From positions 963,059-1,027,058 of the forward strand of contig NZ_SPUW01000002.1 in the NCBI RefSeq assembly GCF_004959925.1: 64,000 bases of DNA, written 5' to 3'. This document shows, one piece after another, positions 26,686 through 34,800 of this stretch; position 1 is the stretch's first letter; every line of letters begins with the position of its first letter. Under the pieces are notes generated by a model. It ran no database searches. It saw only the letters and a list, made by a program, of their open reading frames with translations, and had not been told where the DNA came from. The stretch is from Pseudooceanicola onchidii (GTDB taxonomy: Bacteria > Pseudomonadota > Alphaproteobacteria > Rhodobacterales > Rhodobacteraceae). The position numbers and the translations under genes are program-made.

Positions 26686-27831
26686 ATGAGCCCGACTGCC
26701 AACTGGTCCTATCCCACGGCCATCCGTTTCGGGGCCGGCCGCATCGCCGAGCTGCCCGAGGCCTGCATCGCCGCAGGCATGAAGAACCCGCTTCTCGTGA
26801 CCGACAAGGGTCTGAAAAGCATGGAGATCACGACCAAGGCGCTTGATATCCTCGATGCTGCCGGTCTGGGTCGTGGGCTTTTTGCCGAGGTCGATCCCAA
26901 CCCGTCCGAGGTCAACCTTGAGGCCGGGCTGAAGGTCTATCGCGAGGGCGAACATGACGGCGTGATCGCCTTTGGCGGCGGCTCCGGCCTTGATCTGGGC
27001 AAGATGGTCGCCTTCATGGCCGGCCAGTCGCGGCCGGTCTGGGATTTCGAGGATATCGGTGACTGGTGGACCCGCGCGGACCCCGCAGGCATCGCCCCGA
27101 TCATCGCCGTTCCCACCACCGCCGGGACGGGATCCGAGGTCGGCCGCGCCTCGGTCATCACGAACTCTGAAACGCATGTGAAGAAGATCATCTTCCATCC
27201 CAAGGTCCTGCCCACGGTGGTGATCTGCGACCCGGAACTGACCGTGGGCATGCCCAAACACATCACCGCAGGCACCGGCCTTGATGCCTTTGCGCATTGC
27301 GTCGAGGCGTTTTCCTCGCCTTTCTACCATCCGATGTCGCAGGGCATAGCGCTGGAGGGGATGCGTCTGGTGATCGAGAACCTGCCGCGCGCCTACAAGG
27401 ACGGGTCGGATATCGAGGCGCGGGCGAACATGATGTCCGCCGCCGCCATGGGCGCGACCGCCTTCCAGAAGGGGCTGGGTGCAATCCACGCGATGAGCCA
27501 CCCGATCGGCGCGGTCTATGGCACGCACCACGGCACGACCAATGCGGTCTGTATGCCCGCCGTGCTGGACCTCAATGCGCCTGAAATCACGGATCGCTTC
27601 GACAAGGCGGCCGGATACCTTGGTATTTCAGGTGGTTACAAGGGCTTCAGAAGCTTCGTGAATGACTTCAACGACAGCTTTGCCATCCCCAAGGGTCTGG
27701 GCGAGATAGGTGTCGAGGCCGACCGGATCGACGATCTGGTCGCTATGGCGCTGGAAGATCCGTCCTGCGGTGGCAACCCGGTCAAGCTGACGGCCGAGAA
27801 CCTCAAGGCGTTGTTCGAAGCGGCGATGTGA
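26686..27831 (+). CDS. Iron-containing (group III) alcohol dehydrogenase
   Basis: A 381-residue iron-dependent alcohol dehydrogenase. It has the family's GGGSGLDLGK nucleotide motif, VPTTAGTGSEV, and the metal ligands in TGLDAFAHCVEA (Asp and His) and AMSHPIGAVYGTHHG (two His). It would interconvert a primary alcohol and its aldehyde with NAD. AGAAGGTGA precedes the ATG. It is 96 bases after the aldehyde dehydrogenase, so it is probably the last gene of the same operon, although a separate promoter cannot be excluded. Confidence 0.92.
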   Translation: MSPTANWSYPTAIRFGAGRIAELPEACIAAGMKNPLLVTDKGLKSMEITTKALDILDAAGLGRGLFAEVDPNPSEVNLEAGLKVYREGEHDGVIAFGGGSGLDLGKMVAFMAGQSRPVWDFEDIGDWWTRADPAGIAPIIAVPTTAGTGSEVGRASVITNSETHVKKIIFHPKVLPTVVICDPELTVGMPKHITAGTGLDAFAHCVEAFSSPFYHPMSQGIALEGMRLVIENLPRAYKDGSDIEARANMMSAAAMGATAFQKGLGAIHAMSHPIGAVYGTHHGTTNAVCMPAVLDLNAPEITDRFDKAAGYLGISGGYKGFRSFVNDFNDSFAIPKGLGEIGVEADRIDDLVAMALEDPSCGGNPVKLTAENLKALFEAAM

Positions 27832-27837
27832 GGCCGT

Positions 27838-27895
27838 GGGGGCTCTGCCCCCGCGCCTGCGGCGCGCCCCCGAGGTATTTTGGACCAGAAGAAGG
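27838..27895 (+). repeat. Intergenic GC-rich element, family A copy 1
   Basis: It starts GGGGGCTCTGCCCCC, continues with a GC-rich core, then CCCCCGAGGTATTTTGGACC and AGAAGAAGGCGGG. A clearly related sequence is at 48053-48115, and a tail-only relative is at 41705-41727. Elements of this shape are widespread between genes of Rhodobacteraceae. The role is unknown; this copy lies between the alcohol dehydrogenase stop and the terminator. Confidence 0.65.
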
Positions 27896-27939
27896 CGGGT
27901 CGCGTCTGTGACTGGACGGGACAGCGAGCTGAGAAATGG

Positions 27940-27972
27940 GAAACCCCGCGTGGAATGACCGCGCGGGGTTTC
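27940..27972. terminator. Bidirectional terminator between convergent genes
   Basis: GAAACCCCGCG (27940-27950) pairs perfectly with CGCGGGGTTTC (27962-27972) over an 11-base loop. A-residues lie on the left arm and T-residues on the right, so it can act as an intrinsic terminator for both the alcohol dehydrogenase (+) and the SDR gene (-). Confidence 0.85.
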
Positions 27973-27987
27973 TTCTGTTTGAGGTGA

Positions 27988-28746
27988 TTACTTCGGGGCC
28001 ATCCGGATCGCGCCGTCCAGGCGCACGACCTCACCGTTCATGTACTGCGTTTCCACCATGAACTTGACCGTGTTGGCAAAATCCGCCGGATCGCCCAGCC
28101 GCGAGGGGTAGGGGACCTGGTGGCCAAGGCTTTCCTGCACGTCCTCGGGCAGCGACGCCAGCAGCGGCGTCTTGAAGATGCCGGGCGCGATGGTGTTCAC
28201 GCGGATCCCCGACCGGGCCAGTTCGCGCGCCATCGGAAGCGTCATGCCGACGATCCCGCCCTTGGAGGCGGAATAGGCGGTCTGGCCGATCTGGCCGTCG
28301 AAGGCTGCGACCGAGGCGGTGTTGACGATCACGCCCCGCGCATTGTCGTCGATCGGGTCGCGGTCCAGCATCCGCGCGGAGGCCAGACGGGCGACGTTGA
28401 AGGTGCCGATCAGGTTGACCTTGATGACCGTCTCGAAGTTCGCCAGCGGCATCGGGCCGTTCTTGCCGACCATCTTTTCCGGCGGGCCGATGCCCGCGCA
28501 GTTCACGACGATCCGCAAGGGCGCGCCGCTGTCGGCGATATCGATGGCCTTCTGGACGTCCTCTTCCGAGGTCACGTCACCCGCTGCGGCCCGTCCGCCG
28601 ATGGCCTTCGCGGCGGCCTCGGCGGCCTCGGCGTTGCGGTCCAGCACGGTGACCTCGGCGCCTGCATCCGCCAGCATCTGGGCAACCGCCAGGCCCAGGC
28701 CCGATCCGCCACCGGTGACAAGCGCGCCACTTCCTTGAATTTTCAT
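27988..28746 (-). CDS. Short-chain dehydrogenase, 3-hydroxyacyl-CoA type (CouN-like role)
   Basis: A 252-residue SDR. It has the nucleotide motif TGGGSGLG (11-18), the NCAGIG motif, and the catalytic triad Ser145, Tyr158 and Lys162 (YSASKGG). The overall sequence resembles type II 3-hydroxyacyl-CoA dehydrogenases (HSD10-like). It follows the CoA-ligase gene with a one-base stop/start overlap (TGATG). I infer that it oxidises the beta-hydroxy aryl-propionyl-CoA formed by the crotonase at 30665 to the beta-keto form, which is the CouN step of actinobacterial hydroxycinnamate catabolism. Confidence 0.87.
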   Translation of the reverse strand: MKIQGSGALVTGGGSGLGLAVAQMLADAGAEVTVLDRNAEAAEAAAKAIGGRAAAGDVTSEEDVQKAIDIADSGAPLRIVVNCAGIGPPEKMVGKNGPMPLANFETVIKVNLIGTFNVARLASARMLDRDPIDDNARGVIVNTASVAAFDGQIGQTAYSASKGGIVGMTLPMARELARSGIRVNTIAPGIFKTPLLASLPEDVQESLGHQVPYPSRLGDPADFANTVKFMVETQYMNGEVVRLDGAIRMAPK

Positions 28747-30581
28747 CAGTTTCCTCCCTTCGGGCGGATGACGTCCGGATCATCCGCATACAATCTGTCG
28801 ACCAGGTCGGCGCGGTGCCGCAGCACGGCGCGCTGGTTGACCGAACCTTTGTCCGTAACTTCCCCCTTGTCGAGGTCCAGCGGCGATTTCATCAGCATCA
28901 CGGCGGTCACCCGGGTCGAAGATCCGCCGTCCGCCGCCCCATGGGCCGCCAGCCGCGCGGCCACAGCGTCGCGCACGGCGGGGTGGTCCAGCAGGGCATC
29001 TTCGGTCGCATCGGGGGCGAGGGCTGCCAGCCGCGCCCGGTCGGGCACCAGAAGCGCGGTCAGACGGTCGCGGTTTTCCCCCGCAATTACCGCGTCCGAG
29101 GCCAGGCCCCCCATCTGGTCGACCAGTTTCGCGCGCAGGGCGCCGACTGCGACCCAGGTGCCGGTCTGAAGTTTGAAGTTTTCGGCAATTCTGCCATCAA
29201 AGAAAAAGCCCTTCCAGGGGTTGCCCTCTTCGGCAAAGCGCAGGGCGTCGCCCAGCATGTAGAAGCCTTCGTCGTCAAAGGCCTTTTCGGTCATTTCAGG
29301 ATTGCGCCAATAGCCGGGCGTGACGTTCGGCCCCTTGATGCGGACCTCAAGCTTGCCTTCGTTGGGCACCAGTTTCATCACCACCCCCTGGCTGGGGATG
29401 CCGACATTGCCGGGCCCGGTCTGCGGGTCGGTACAGTACAGACTGAACGGTGCGGTTTCCGTCGATCCAAGGCCGGTCGACATCAGCACCTTGTGGCCGA
29501 CGGTCTGTTCGGCCAGTTCCTCAAGCCGGGTCCAGGTGTGCTGCGCCAGGCCCGCGCCGGCATACATCATGTGCTTGAGATTACGAAAGAAACTCTCGCG
29601 CAGTTCATCGTCCGTTTCCATCGCCTTGGCCAGCGCCTCGAACCCGGCGGGGACGGTCAGGTGCCAGTTGGGGGAAATCTCGCGCAGGTTGAGGATGGTT
29701 TCGGCCATGCCGCCGGGCGTCGGCTTGCCGTGGTCGATGTAGTAGGTGCCGCCGTTGTAGAGCACCATGTTGAAGACCTTGTTGCCGGCGGCCGTATGGC
29801 TCCACGGCAGCCAGTTGACGACCACGGGCGGCTCGTCCCGCAGGAAGGCATAGCAATCCGCCACGATCTCCTGGTTCGAGGCCAGCATGCGGTTGGTCTG
29901 GGTCACCGCCTTGGGGGTGCCGGTCGTGCCGGAGGTGCAGAGGAACTTGACCACCGTGTCAGGGCCGGTGGCCAGATGCGCGGTGCGCACGGCCTCGGTC
30001 GGCTCGGCCTGCGCGTCGGCCCACAGGGTCGTCTGGCGGCCCGCGACCGTCCCTTCGCAGGTCACGACGGTCACATCCGCGGGCAGGGCCTTGAGGATTG
30101 CGTCCTCGAAGGGTGCGGCGGTCTGGGCAAAGACCAGCCCGGGGGTGATCTGGTCGGCGATCCCGCGCAGCTTTTGATAGTCAGACGCGACCAACGCATA
30201 GGCGGGGGAAATCGCGGCTGACGGTATGCCGACATATTGTGCCGCCAGCGCGATCATCGCGTGTTCCAGCGTGTTTTCCGACAGGATCATGACGGGCCGG
30301 TCGGTCGACAGCCCCTGCGTCAGCAGCCACTGACCCACCCGCGCCACGGTGTCCGCGAGCTGCGCATAGGTGACCGTGCGCCAGTCATCGCCGTCCCGTT
30401 CGGCCATCCAGATGGTGTCGGGCGTGCGTTCGGCCCAATGGTCGATCCGGTCGGTCATCCGGTCGGGGTAGGGGGCGATGTCATCGCCGCGCCAGATCAA
30501 CCATGAGCCGTCGGCGCGTTTGTCCCATTGCAGGTCGGGCTGCCACAGCCGGGCGGGCCGATATCCGGGTGCATCTGCCAT
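28746..30581 (-). CDS. fcs: Feruloyl/hydroxycinnamoyl-CoA synthase (AMP-forming ligase)
   Basis: A 611-residue acyl-adenylate-forming ligase of the feruloyl-CoA synthase type. It activates hydroxycinnamates to CoA thioesters with ATP. The AMP-binding motif LCTSGTTGTPKAVTQTN and the later STGLGSTETAPF, VTPGYWRNPEMTEKAFDDEGFYMLGDA segments are clear. The ATG at 30581 follows GGAGGAGAC; an upstream in-frame Met would run through the divergent promoter. The C-terminal region (YADDPDVIRPKGGN) is typical of Fcs rather than of short 4CL-like ligases. It starts the leftward operon with the SDR gene. Confidence 0.9.
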   Translation of the reverse strand: MADAPGYRPARLWQPDLQWDKRADGSWLIWRGDDIAPYPDRMTDRIDHWAERTPDTIWMAERDGDDWRTVTYAQLADTVARVGQWLLTQGLSTDRPVMILSENTLEHAMIALAAQYVGIPSAAISPAYALVASDYQKLRGIADQITPGLVFAQTAAPFEDAILKALPADVTVVTCEGTVAGRQTTLWADAQAEPTEAVRTAHLATGPDTVVKFLCTSGTTGTPKAVTQTNRMLASNQEIVADCYAFLRDEPPVVVNWLPWSHTAAGNKVFNMVLYNGGTYYIDHGKPTPGGMAETILNLREISPNWHLTVPAGFEALAKAMETDDELRESFFRNLKHMMYAGAGLAQHTWTRLEELAEQTVGHKVLMSTGLGSTETAPFSLYCTDPQTGPGNVGIPSQGVVMKLVPNEGKLEVRIKGPNVTPGYWRNPEMTEKAFDDEGFYMLGDALRFAEEGNPWKGFFFDGRIAENFKLQTGTWVAVGALRAKLVDQMGGLASDAVIAGENRDRLTALLVPDRARLAALAPDATEDALLDHPAVRDAVAARLAAHGAADGGSSTRVTAVMLMKSPLDLDKGEVTDKGSVNQRAVLRHRADLVDRLYADDPDVIRPKGGN

Positions 30582-30664
30582 GGGGTCTCCTCCTCCGGCG
30601 ATAAATTCGTTTACAAGGAAACAATTTTCTGGGAAACAATCAATGACGAAAATGAGGTGCCCCG
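30582..30664. promoter_or_regulatory. Divergent promoter/operator region of the hydroxycinnamate genes
   Basis: This AT-rich 83-base gap separates the ligase and the crotonase operon. It contains GGAAACAAT twice (30617-30625 and 30632-30640, 15 bases apart) and a GTTT-ACAAGG-AAAC inverted repeat. It is the obvious target of the MarR regulator encoded at 31456. Confidence 0.5.
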
Positions 30665-31459
30665 ATGACCGACCAGACAATTGACCCCGAAATCGTCCTT
30701 TACGAGCTGGATGGCGATGTGGCGATCATCACCCTGAACCGTCCCGAAAAGCGCAATGCCGTCAGTGACCGTCTGATCGCGGCGCTGGCCGAGGCGGTCA
30801 AGCGGGCGCAGGCCGAGGCCAAGGCGGCCGTGATCTGTGGCGAGGGCAAGCATTTCTGCGCCGGGCTGGACCTGGCTGAACACGTCAAGCGGACGCCGAT
30901 CGAAGGGGTGCATCATTCGCGCCTGTGGCACGCGGTGTTCGAGACGATCGAAGGCGGAACCATCCCGTTTTTCAGCGCCTTGCACGGCGCGGTCGTCGGT
31001 GGCGGGCTGGAGCTTGCCTCGGCCACGCATGTGCGGATCGCGGATGAGACGACGTTCTTCGCCCTGCCCGAAGGGACGCGCGGGATCTTCGTGGGCGGCG
31101 GTGCCTCGGTCCGGGTGGGGCGGCTGTGCGGTGTGGCGCGGATGACCGACATGATGCTGACCGGGCGCACCGTTTCGGCCGAGAAGGGCGAGGACTGGAA
31201 CCTGTGCCAGTACGTGGTCGAGGCCGGGACCGCCCGCGCCTTTGCCGTTGATCTGGCCCACAAAGCCGCCAAGAATGCCGAGATGTCGAACTATGCCATC
31301 CTGCACGCGCTGCCCCGGATCAACGACATGGCCCGCAGCGACGGGCTGTTCGTCGAAAGCTTCGTCGCCTCGATGACCCAGACCTCGCCCGAGGCCGAAG
31401 AACGGCTGAACGCCTTCCTCAACAAGACCGCCGCGCGTCTGGCGCATCCGGGCTCATGA
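30665..31459 (+). CDS. Crotonase-family hydratase (hydroxycinnamoyl-CoA hydratase, CouM-like role)
   Basis: A 264-residue enoyl-CoA hydratase/isomerase. The oxyanion-hole segments [10 protein letters not shown] (61-70) and [12 protein letters not shown] (105-116) are present, with both catalytic glutamates of true hydratases, Glu116 and Glu136 (ALPEG). It is not of the Ech hydratase-lyase (vanillin-forming) sequence type that I know. With the SDR and the CouO-like amidohydrolase the locus therefore fits beta-oxidative side-chain removal. GAGGTG precedes the ATG. The gene overlaps marR by ATGA. It is closely similar to the second crotonase at 34801. Confidence 0.87.
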   Translation: MTDQTIDPEIVLYELDGDVAIITLNRPEKRNAVSDRLIAALAEAVKRAQAEAKAAVICGEGKHFCAGLDLAEHVKRTPIEGVHHSRLWHAVFETIEGGTIPFFSALHGAVVGGGLELASATHVRIADETTFFALPEGTRGIFVGGGASVRVGRLCGVARMTDMMLTGRTVSAEKGEDWNLCQYVVEAGTARAFAVDLAHKAAKNAEMSNYAILHALPRINDMARSDGLFVESFVASMTQTSPEAEERLNAFLNKTAARLAHPGS

Positions 31460-31926
31460 GCAAGGACGGCGCCCCCGATGCGGAGGTCGGCATCGACCTT
31501 GGTGCGCTGAGCAATTCGCTCGGGTTCCTGTTCCGCATGGGGCAGATCGAAGTCTTCGGCATGTTCTACGACGCGCTCGGGAAGCTGGGGCTGAAGCCGG
31601 GCGAATTTTCGGTCCTCTGGGTCGTGCATCTGAATCCCGGCGTGCGTCAGGGGTCGGTGGCGCAGACGCTGCGGATCAAGCCCGCGCATATGACCAAGCT
31701 GGTGCGCGCCTTCGAAGAGGACGGGTTGCTGGACCGGCATATCCCCGAATCCGACCGGCGCGGCATCGAGCTGCGCCTGACGCCCAAGGGCGAGGGCTTC
31801 GTGGCCGATCATGCCGAGGAATTTTTCACCTATGCCCGCAGTGAGGCAAACCGGCTGACCCGCAAGGAGGCGGAGCAGTTGATTCACCTGCTGCAGAAAT
31901 TCACCCGACTGGGAGGACAGACATGA
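31456..31926 (+). CDS. MarR-family regulator (CouR-like)
   Basis: A 156-residue winged-helix regulator. The core reads FSVLWVVHLNPGVRQGSVAQTLRIKPAHMTKLVRAFEEDGLLDRHIPESDRRGIELRLTPKGEGF, the standard MarR DNA-binding segment with the DRR wing. It lies inside the crotonase-amidohydrolase operon, with ATGA overlaps on both sides. By analogy with CouR of hydroxycinnamate loci, it is probably a repressor released by the aryl-CoA product of the ligase. The target would be the 30582-30664 gap. Confidence 0.87.
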   Translation: MSKDGAPDAEVGIDLGALSNSLGFLFRMGQIEVFGMFYDALGKLGLKPGEFSVLWVVHLNPGVRQGSVAQTLRIKPAHMTKLVRAFEEDGLLDRHIPESDRRGIELRLTPKGEGFVADHAEEFFTYARSEANRLTRKEAEQLIHLLQKFTRLGGQT

Positions 31927-32804
31927 AATTCGACGATCTCGTCGCGATCGACATTCACACCCACGCCGAAGAGCCCTGCAACCACGGGCGCGACGACGGC
32001 TACAACGAATTTCAGGCCGGGATGGCCAAGTATTTCCGCAACCCCGCCGGGGCCGAGGGGATGCTGCCCACGGTGCCGCAGACGGCCGAATATTTCCGCG
32101 AACGCAAGATCGGCGCGGTGATCTTTCCGGTGGATGCCGAACGCGAGACGGGGTTCAAGCGGTACTCGAACGAAGAGGTCGCGCAGCTTTGTGCCGAGAA
32201 TGACGACATCCTGATCCCCTTCGCCTCGATCGATCCCCACAAGGGCAAGGCGGGCGTGCGCGAGGTGCGGCGGCTGGTGCGGGACTTCGGCGTGCGGGGC
32301 TTCAAGTTCCATCCGACGATGCAGGGTTTCTGGCCGAACGATCACAAGATCGCCTACGAGATGTACCAGGCCATCGAAGAAGAAGGCGCGATCGCGCTGT
32401 TCCACACCGGGCAGACCGGCGTGGGGTCGGGAATGCGGGGCGGCATGGGGATGCGGCTGAAGTACTCCAACCCGGTGCATGTCGATGACGTGGCCGTGGA
32501 CTTTCCGGACATGAAGATCATCCTCGCGCACCCTTCCTTCCCATGGACCGAAGAGGGGCTGATGGTCGCGACGCACAAGCCGAACGTCTATATCGACATG
32601 TCCGGCTGGTCGCCCAAGTACTTCCCCGAGATCTTCATCAAGTATGCCAACACGATCCTGAAGAAGAAGATGCTCTTCGGGTCGGACTGGCCCGCGATCA
32701 CGCCCGACCGCTGGCTCAAGGACTTCGAGGAAATCGCGATCAAGGACGAGGTCCGGCCGCTGATCCTGAAGGAAAACGCGATGCGGCTGCTGGGCGCGGC
32801 CTGA
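31923..32804 (+). CDS. Metal-dependent amidohydrolase-family protein, CouO-like beta-ketoacyl-CoA hydrolase
   Basis: A 293-residue amidohydrolase-2 barrel. Metal and catalytic residues line up: His12 and His14 (DIHTH), His161 (LFHTG), His203 (LAHPSFPW) and Asp255 (LFGSDWP). In Rhodococcus jostii CouO, a metal-dependent amidohydrolase homologue with an essential Asp257, removes the acetyl unit from aryl beta-ketopropionyl-CoA. The gene set here (ligase, hydratase, dehydrogenase, MarR) is the same, so I infer that role: release of a hydroxybenzoate-type product. Other amidohydrolase-2 enzymes (decarboxylases) remain possible. It is coupled to marR by ATGA. Confidence 0.82.
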   Translation: MKFDDLVAIDIHTHAEEPCNHGRDDGYNEFQAGMAKYFRNPAGAEGMLPTVPQTAEYFRERKIGAVIFPVDAERETGFKRYSNEEVAQLCAENDDILIPFASIDPHKGKAGVREVRRLVRDFGVRGFKFHPTMQGFWPNDHKIAYEMYQAIEEEGAIALFHTGQTGVGSGMRGGMGMRLKYSNPVHVDDVAVDFPDMKIILAHPSFPWTEEGLMVATHKPNVYIDMSGWSPKYFPEIFIKYANTILKKKMLFGSDWPAITPDRWLKDFEEIAIKDEVRPLILKENAMRLLGAA

Positions 32805-32898
32805 GATCGTTAAACTTCTCGATAACCAGTCGGGAAGATAAACTTCAGACCTTGGTCACGAAGCGTCAATCTTCCTTTCGAAATTGAGTGCAATTTCA

Positions 32899-32928
32899 AA
32901 CCCCTGCGGCAGAAATGCGGCAGGGGTT
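32899..32928 (+). terminator. Terminator of the crotonase-marR-amidohydrolase operon
   Basis: AACCCCTGC (32899-32907) and GCAGGGGTT (32920-32928) form a 9-base perfect stem with a 12-base loop, about 95 bases after the stop codon. A-rich sequence precedes it; the T-tract after it is minimal. Confidence 0.65.
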
Positions 32929-33030
32929 CCGCGTTGGCCCGGGTTTGTCGTGCGTTAAGGTGCTGGAAAGGCCTTGTGTCTTAATTTTTGGTTGCCGGGA
33001 AACGGCCCGGTGAGCATTCGGGATAGCACA

Positions 33031-33453
33031 ATGATGCAATCGCAAGGTGGTTTGCCATTTGCCGAAGTGGCCCGGGTCAGTGAGACACAGCTGTCGGCGA
33101 CCCAGAAGCAGATCGTGGACAGGATGCTGTCCAGGTACGACACGACCGGATTGTCGCGGGGCGAAGCCGTCGCGTTGATGAATGACATCGATGACATCGG
33201 CGTCCAGCCCGTTCGCGAAGCGACCCGAGCGGGAGAAGTCGCGGCTGCGGCGCGGGACAAGCCCAAGATCGCCCGCAACAGCCCGGGGTGGCCGGACAGC
33301 CCAAGGGTCCTTACCCTTGCCACCATCGTGCAGGAGCTGCTGGCGAACACCGATGACATTCCGCCGGAAGAGGATTTCACAACCCAGCTTCTTCAGAAGC
33401 TAGAGGAAGCCGGGCTGGATACCACGAAGCCGATCGTGGATTTCTACGCCTGA
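33031..33453 (+). CDS. Uncharacterised small acidic protein
   Basis: A 140-residue protein I do not recognise. It is predicted soluble, with no signal peptide or membrane segment. An N-terminal half rich in helix formers (ATQKQIVDRMLSRYDTTG, RGEAVALMNDIDDIG) is followed by a basic, proline-containing linker and an acidic C-terminal helix (PEEDFTTQLLQKLEEAG). The first half faintly resembles an EF-hand-like or FlgM-like helical pair, but no motif is complete. I chose the ATG at 33031 rather than the longer frame from 32974. It stands alone between terminators, so it is probably its own transcription unit. Confidence 0.6.
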   Translation: MMQSQGGLPFAEVARVSETQLSATQKQIVDRMLSRYDTTGLSRGEAVALMNDIDDIGVQPVREATRAGEVAAAARDKPKIARNSPGWPDSPRVLTLATIVQELLANTDDIPPEEDFTTQLLQKLEEAGLDTTKPIVDFYA

Positions 33454-33596
33454 CGCCGTGGTGACGGCGGGGCTTGCCGAATTGGCGGAGCGTCTGTGCC
33501 CTTGTCGCGGACAAGGTTCCGGCACCGTGCGGTCCGACTCTGGGGCCTGATGTCAGGAGTTCTTGATTGGGGGGTGGGGCGGCCCCCCTCCCTGAC

Positions 33597-33614
33597 CCTC
33601 CCCCCGGGGGGAGG
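33597..33614. repeat. GC palindrome, family B element
   Basis: CCTCCCCCC-GGGGGGAGG is a perfect 18-base palindrome within a C/G-tract stretch (33578-33620). Related G/C-tract elements with CCCTCxCCC...GGGAGGGG composition occur at 36886-36928 and 48141-48184. They lie at gene ends and may be REP-like. Confidence 0.55.
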
Positions 33615-33663
33615 AGGGGATTGCGTTGTACTGGGCTGGCGGGGGTGCGCCCTATCGGGGTGA

Positions 33664-34659
33664 TCAGTCGACCTTGAACAGCAGACGGCCGCGGATTTTG
33701 CCGTCGATCAGCTTGGGCGCGATGTCGGCCACGTCCTTCAGGTCAGCTTCCTGCGTGATCTCGGCCAGTTTGGCCCGGTCAAGGTGCTGATCCAGCAGCG
33801 CCCAGGCGGCTTCGCGACGTGCCTTCGGGGCCATCACGCTGTCGACGCCGGCAAGGGTCACGCCGCGCAGGATGAAGGGCATCACGGTGGCGGGCAGGTC
33901 GAAGCCCTGCGCCAGACCACAAGCCGCGACGGTGCCGTCGTACTTCATCTTGGACAGGACATTGGCCAGCGTGGTCGAGCCGACGGAATCGACGGCGCCG
34001 GCATAAAGCTCCTTGTCGAGCGGACGGCCCTTGTCGGACAGGGTGTTGCGGTCAACGATCTCGGTCGCGCCGAGGGATTTCAGATAGTCCGCTTCCTCGG
34101 GCCGCCCGGTCGAGGCCGCGACGGTGAACCCCATGGCCGCCAGCAGGGCGACCGAAAACGATCCGACGCCGCCGTTCGCGCCGGTCACCAGCACGGGGCC
34201 GGCCTCGGGCGTCAGGCCCGCGTCAAGCAGGCGCTGCACGCAGAGCGCGGCGGTATAGCCGGCGGTGCCGATGGCCATGCAGTCTGCACCCGAAAGCCCG
34301 GCCGGTTTCTTCAGCAGCCAGTCGGATTTCATCCGGGCGTATTGCGCATAGCCGCCCCAGTGCACTTCGCCCACGCCCCAGCCGTTCATGATGACCTCGT
34401 CCCCGACCGCGAAATCGGGACTGTCCGAGGCCGTGACCTCTCCGGCGATGTCGATGCCGGGCACCATCGGAAAGCGGCGGACCACGGGGCTTTTGCCGGT
34501 GATGGCCAGCGCATCCTTGTAATTCATCGTGGTGTGACGCACGCGGATGGTCACGTCACCCTCGGGCAGATCGTCGGTGCTGACCGTGGTCCAGCCGCCT
34601 GACTGCTGCTTGGTCTCTTCGTCGCGCGTGATGACAAAGGCTTCGAATGTCTCGGCCAT
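33664..34659 (-). CDS. acuI: Acrylyl-CoA reductase (NADPH), AcuI/YhdH family
   Basis: A 331-residue zinc-free medium-chain reductase of the YhdH/AcuI type, which reduces acryloyl-CoA to propionyl-CoA. It detoxifies acrylate from DMSP or serves the reductive 3-hydroxypropionate assimilation route in Rhodobacterales. Marks: RHTTMNYKDALAITGKSPVVRRFPMVPGIDIAGEV, GWGVGEVHWGGYAQYARM, VLVTGANGGVGSFSVALL, DSVMAPKARREAAW. GGAGACCCCC precedes the ATG. It is divergent from the crotonase at 34801. No DMSP lyase is in the window, so its role may be general acryloyl-CoA detoxification. Confidence 0.9.
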   Translation of the reverse strand: MAETFEAFVITRDEETKQQSGGWTTVSTDDLPEGDVTIRVRHTTMNYKDALAITGKSPVVRRFPMVPGIDIAGEVTASDSPDFAVGDEVIMNGWGVGEVHWGGYAQYARMKSDWLLKKPAGLSGADCMAIGTAGYTAALCVQRLLDAGLTPEAGPVLVTGANGGVGSFSVALLAAMGFTVAASTGRPEEADYLKSLGATEIVDRNTLSDKGRPLDKELYAGAVDSVGSTTLANVLSKMKYDGTVAACGLAQGFDLPATVMPFILRGVTLAGVDSVMAPKARREAAWALLDQHLDRAKLAEITQEADLKDVADIAPKLIDGKIRGRLLFKVD

Positions 34660-34800
34660 GGGGGTCTCCTCTCTCTCTTGCCCTTTGGTTAGCGGGTCGG
34701 TCTGGCGCCGTCGAGTCCGGTCGGGGTTGCACCCGGCGCAAGGCCGGCCAATTCTGGCGCGACGGCCCGGGAGGAGGGCCGGTTAAGCAAAGGACCTGAC

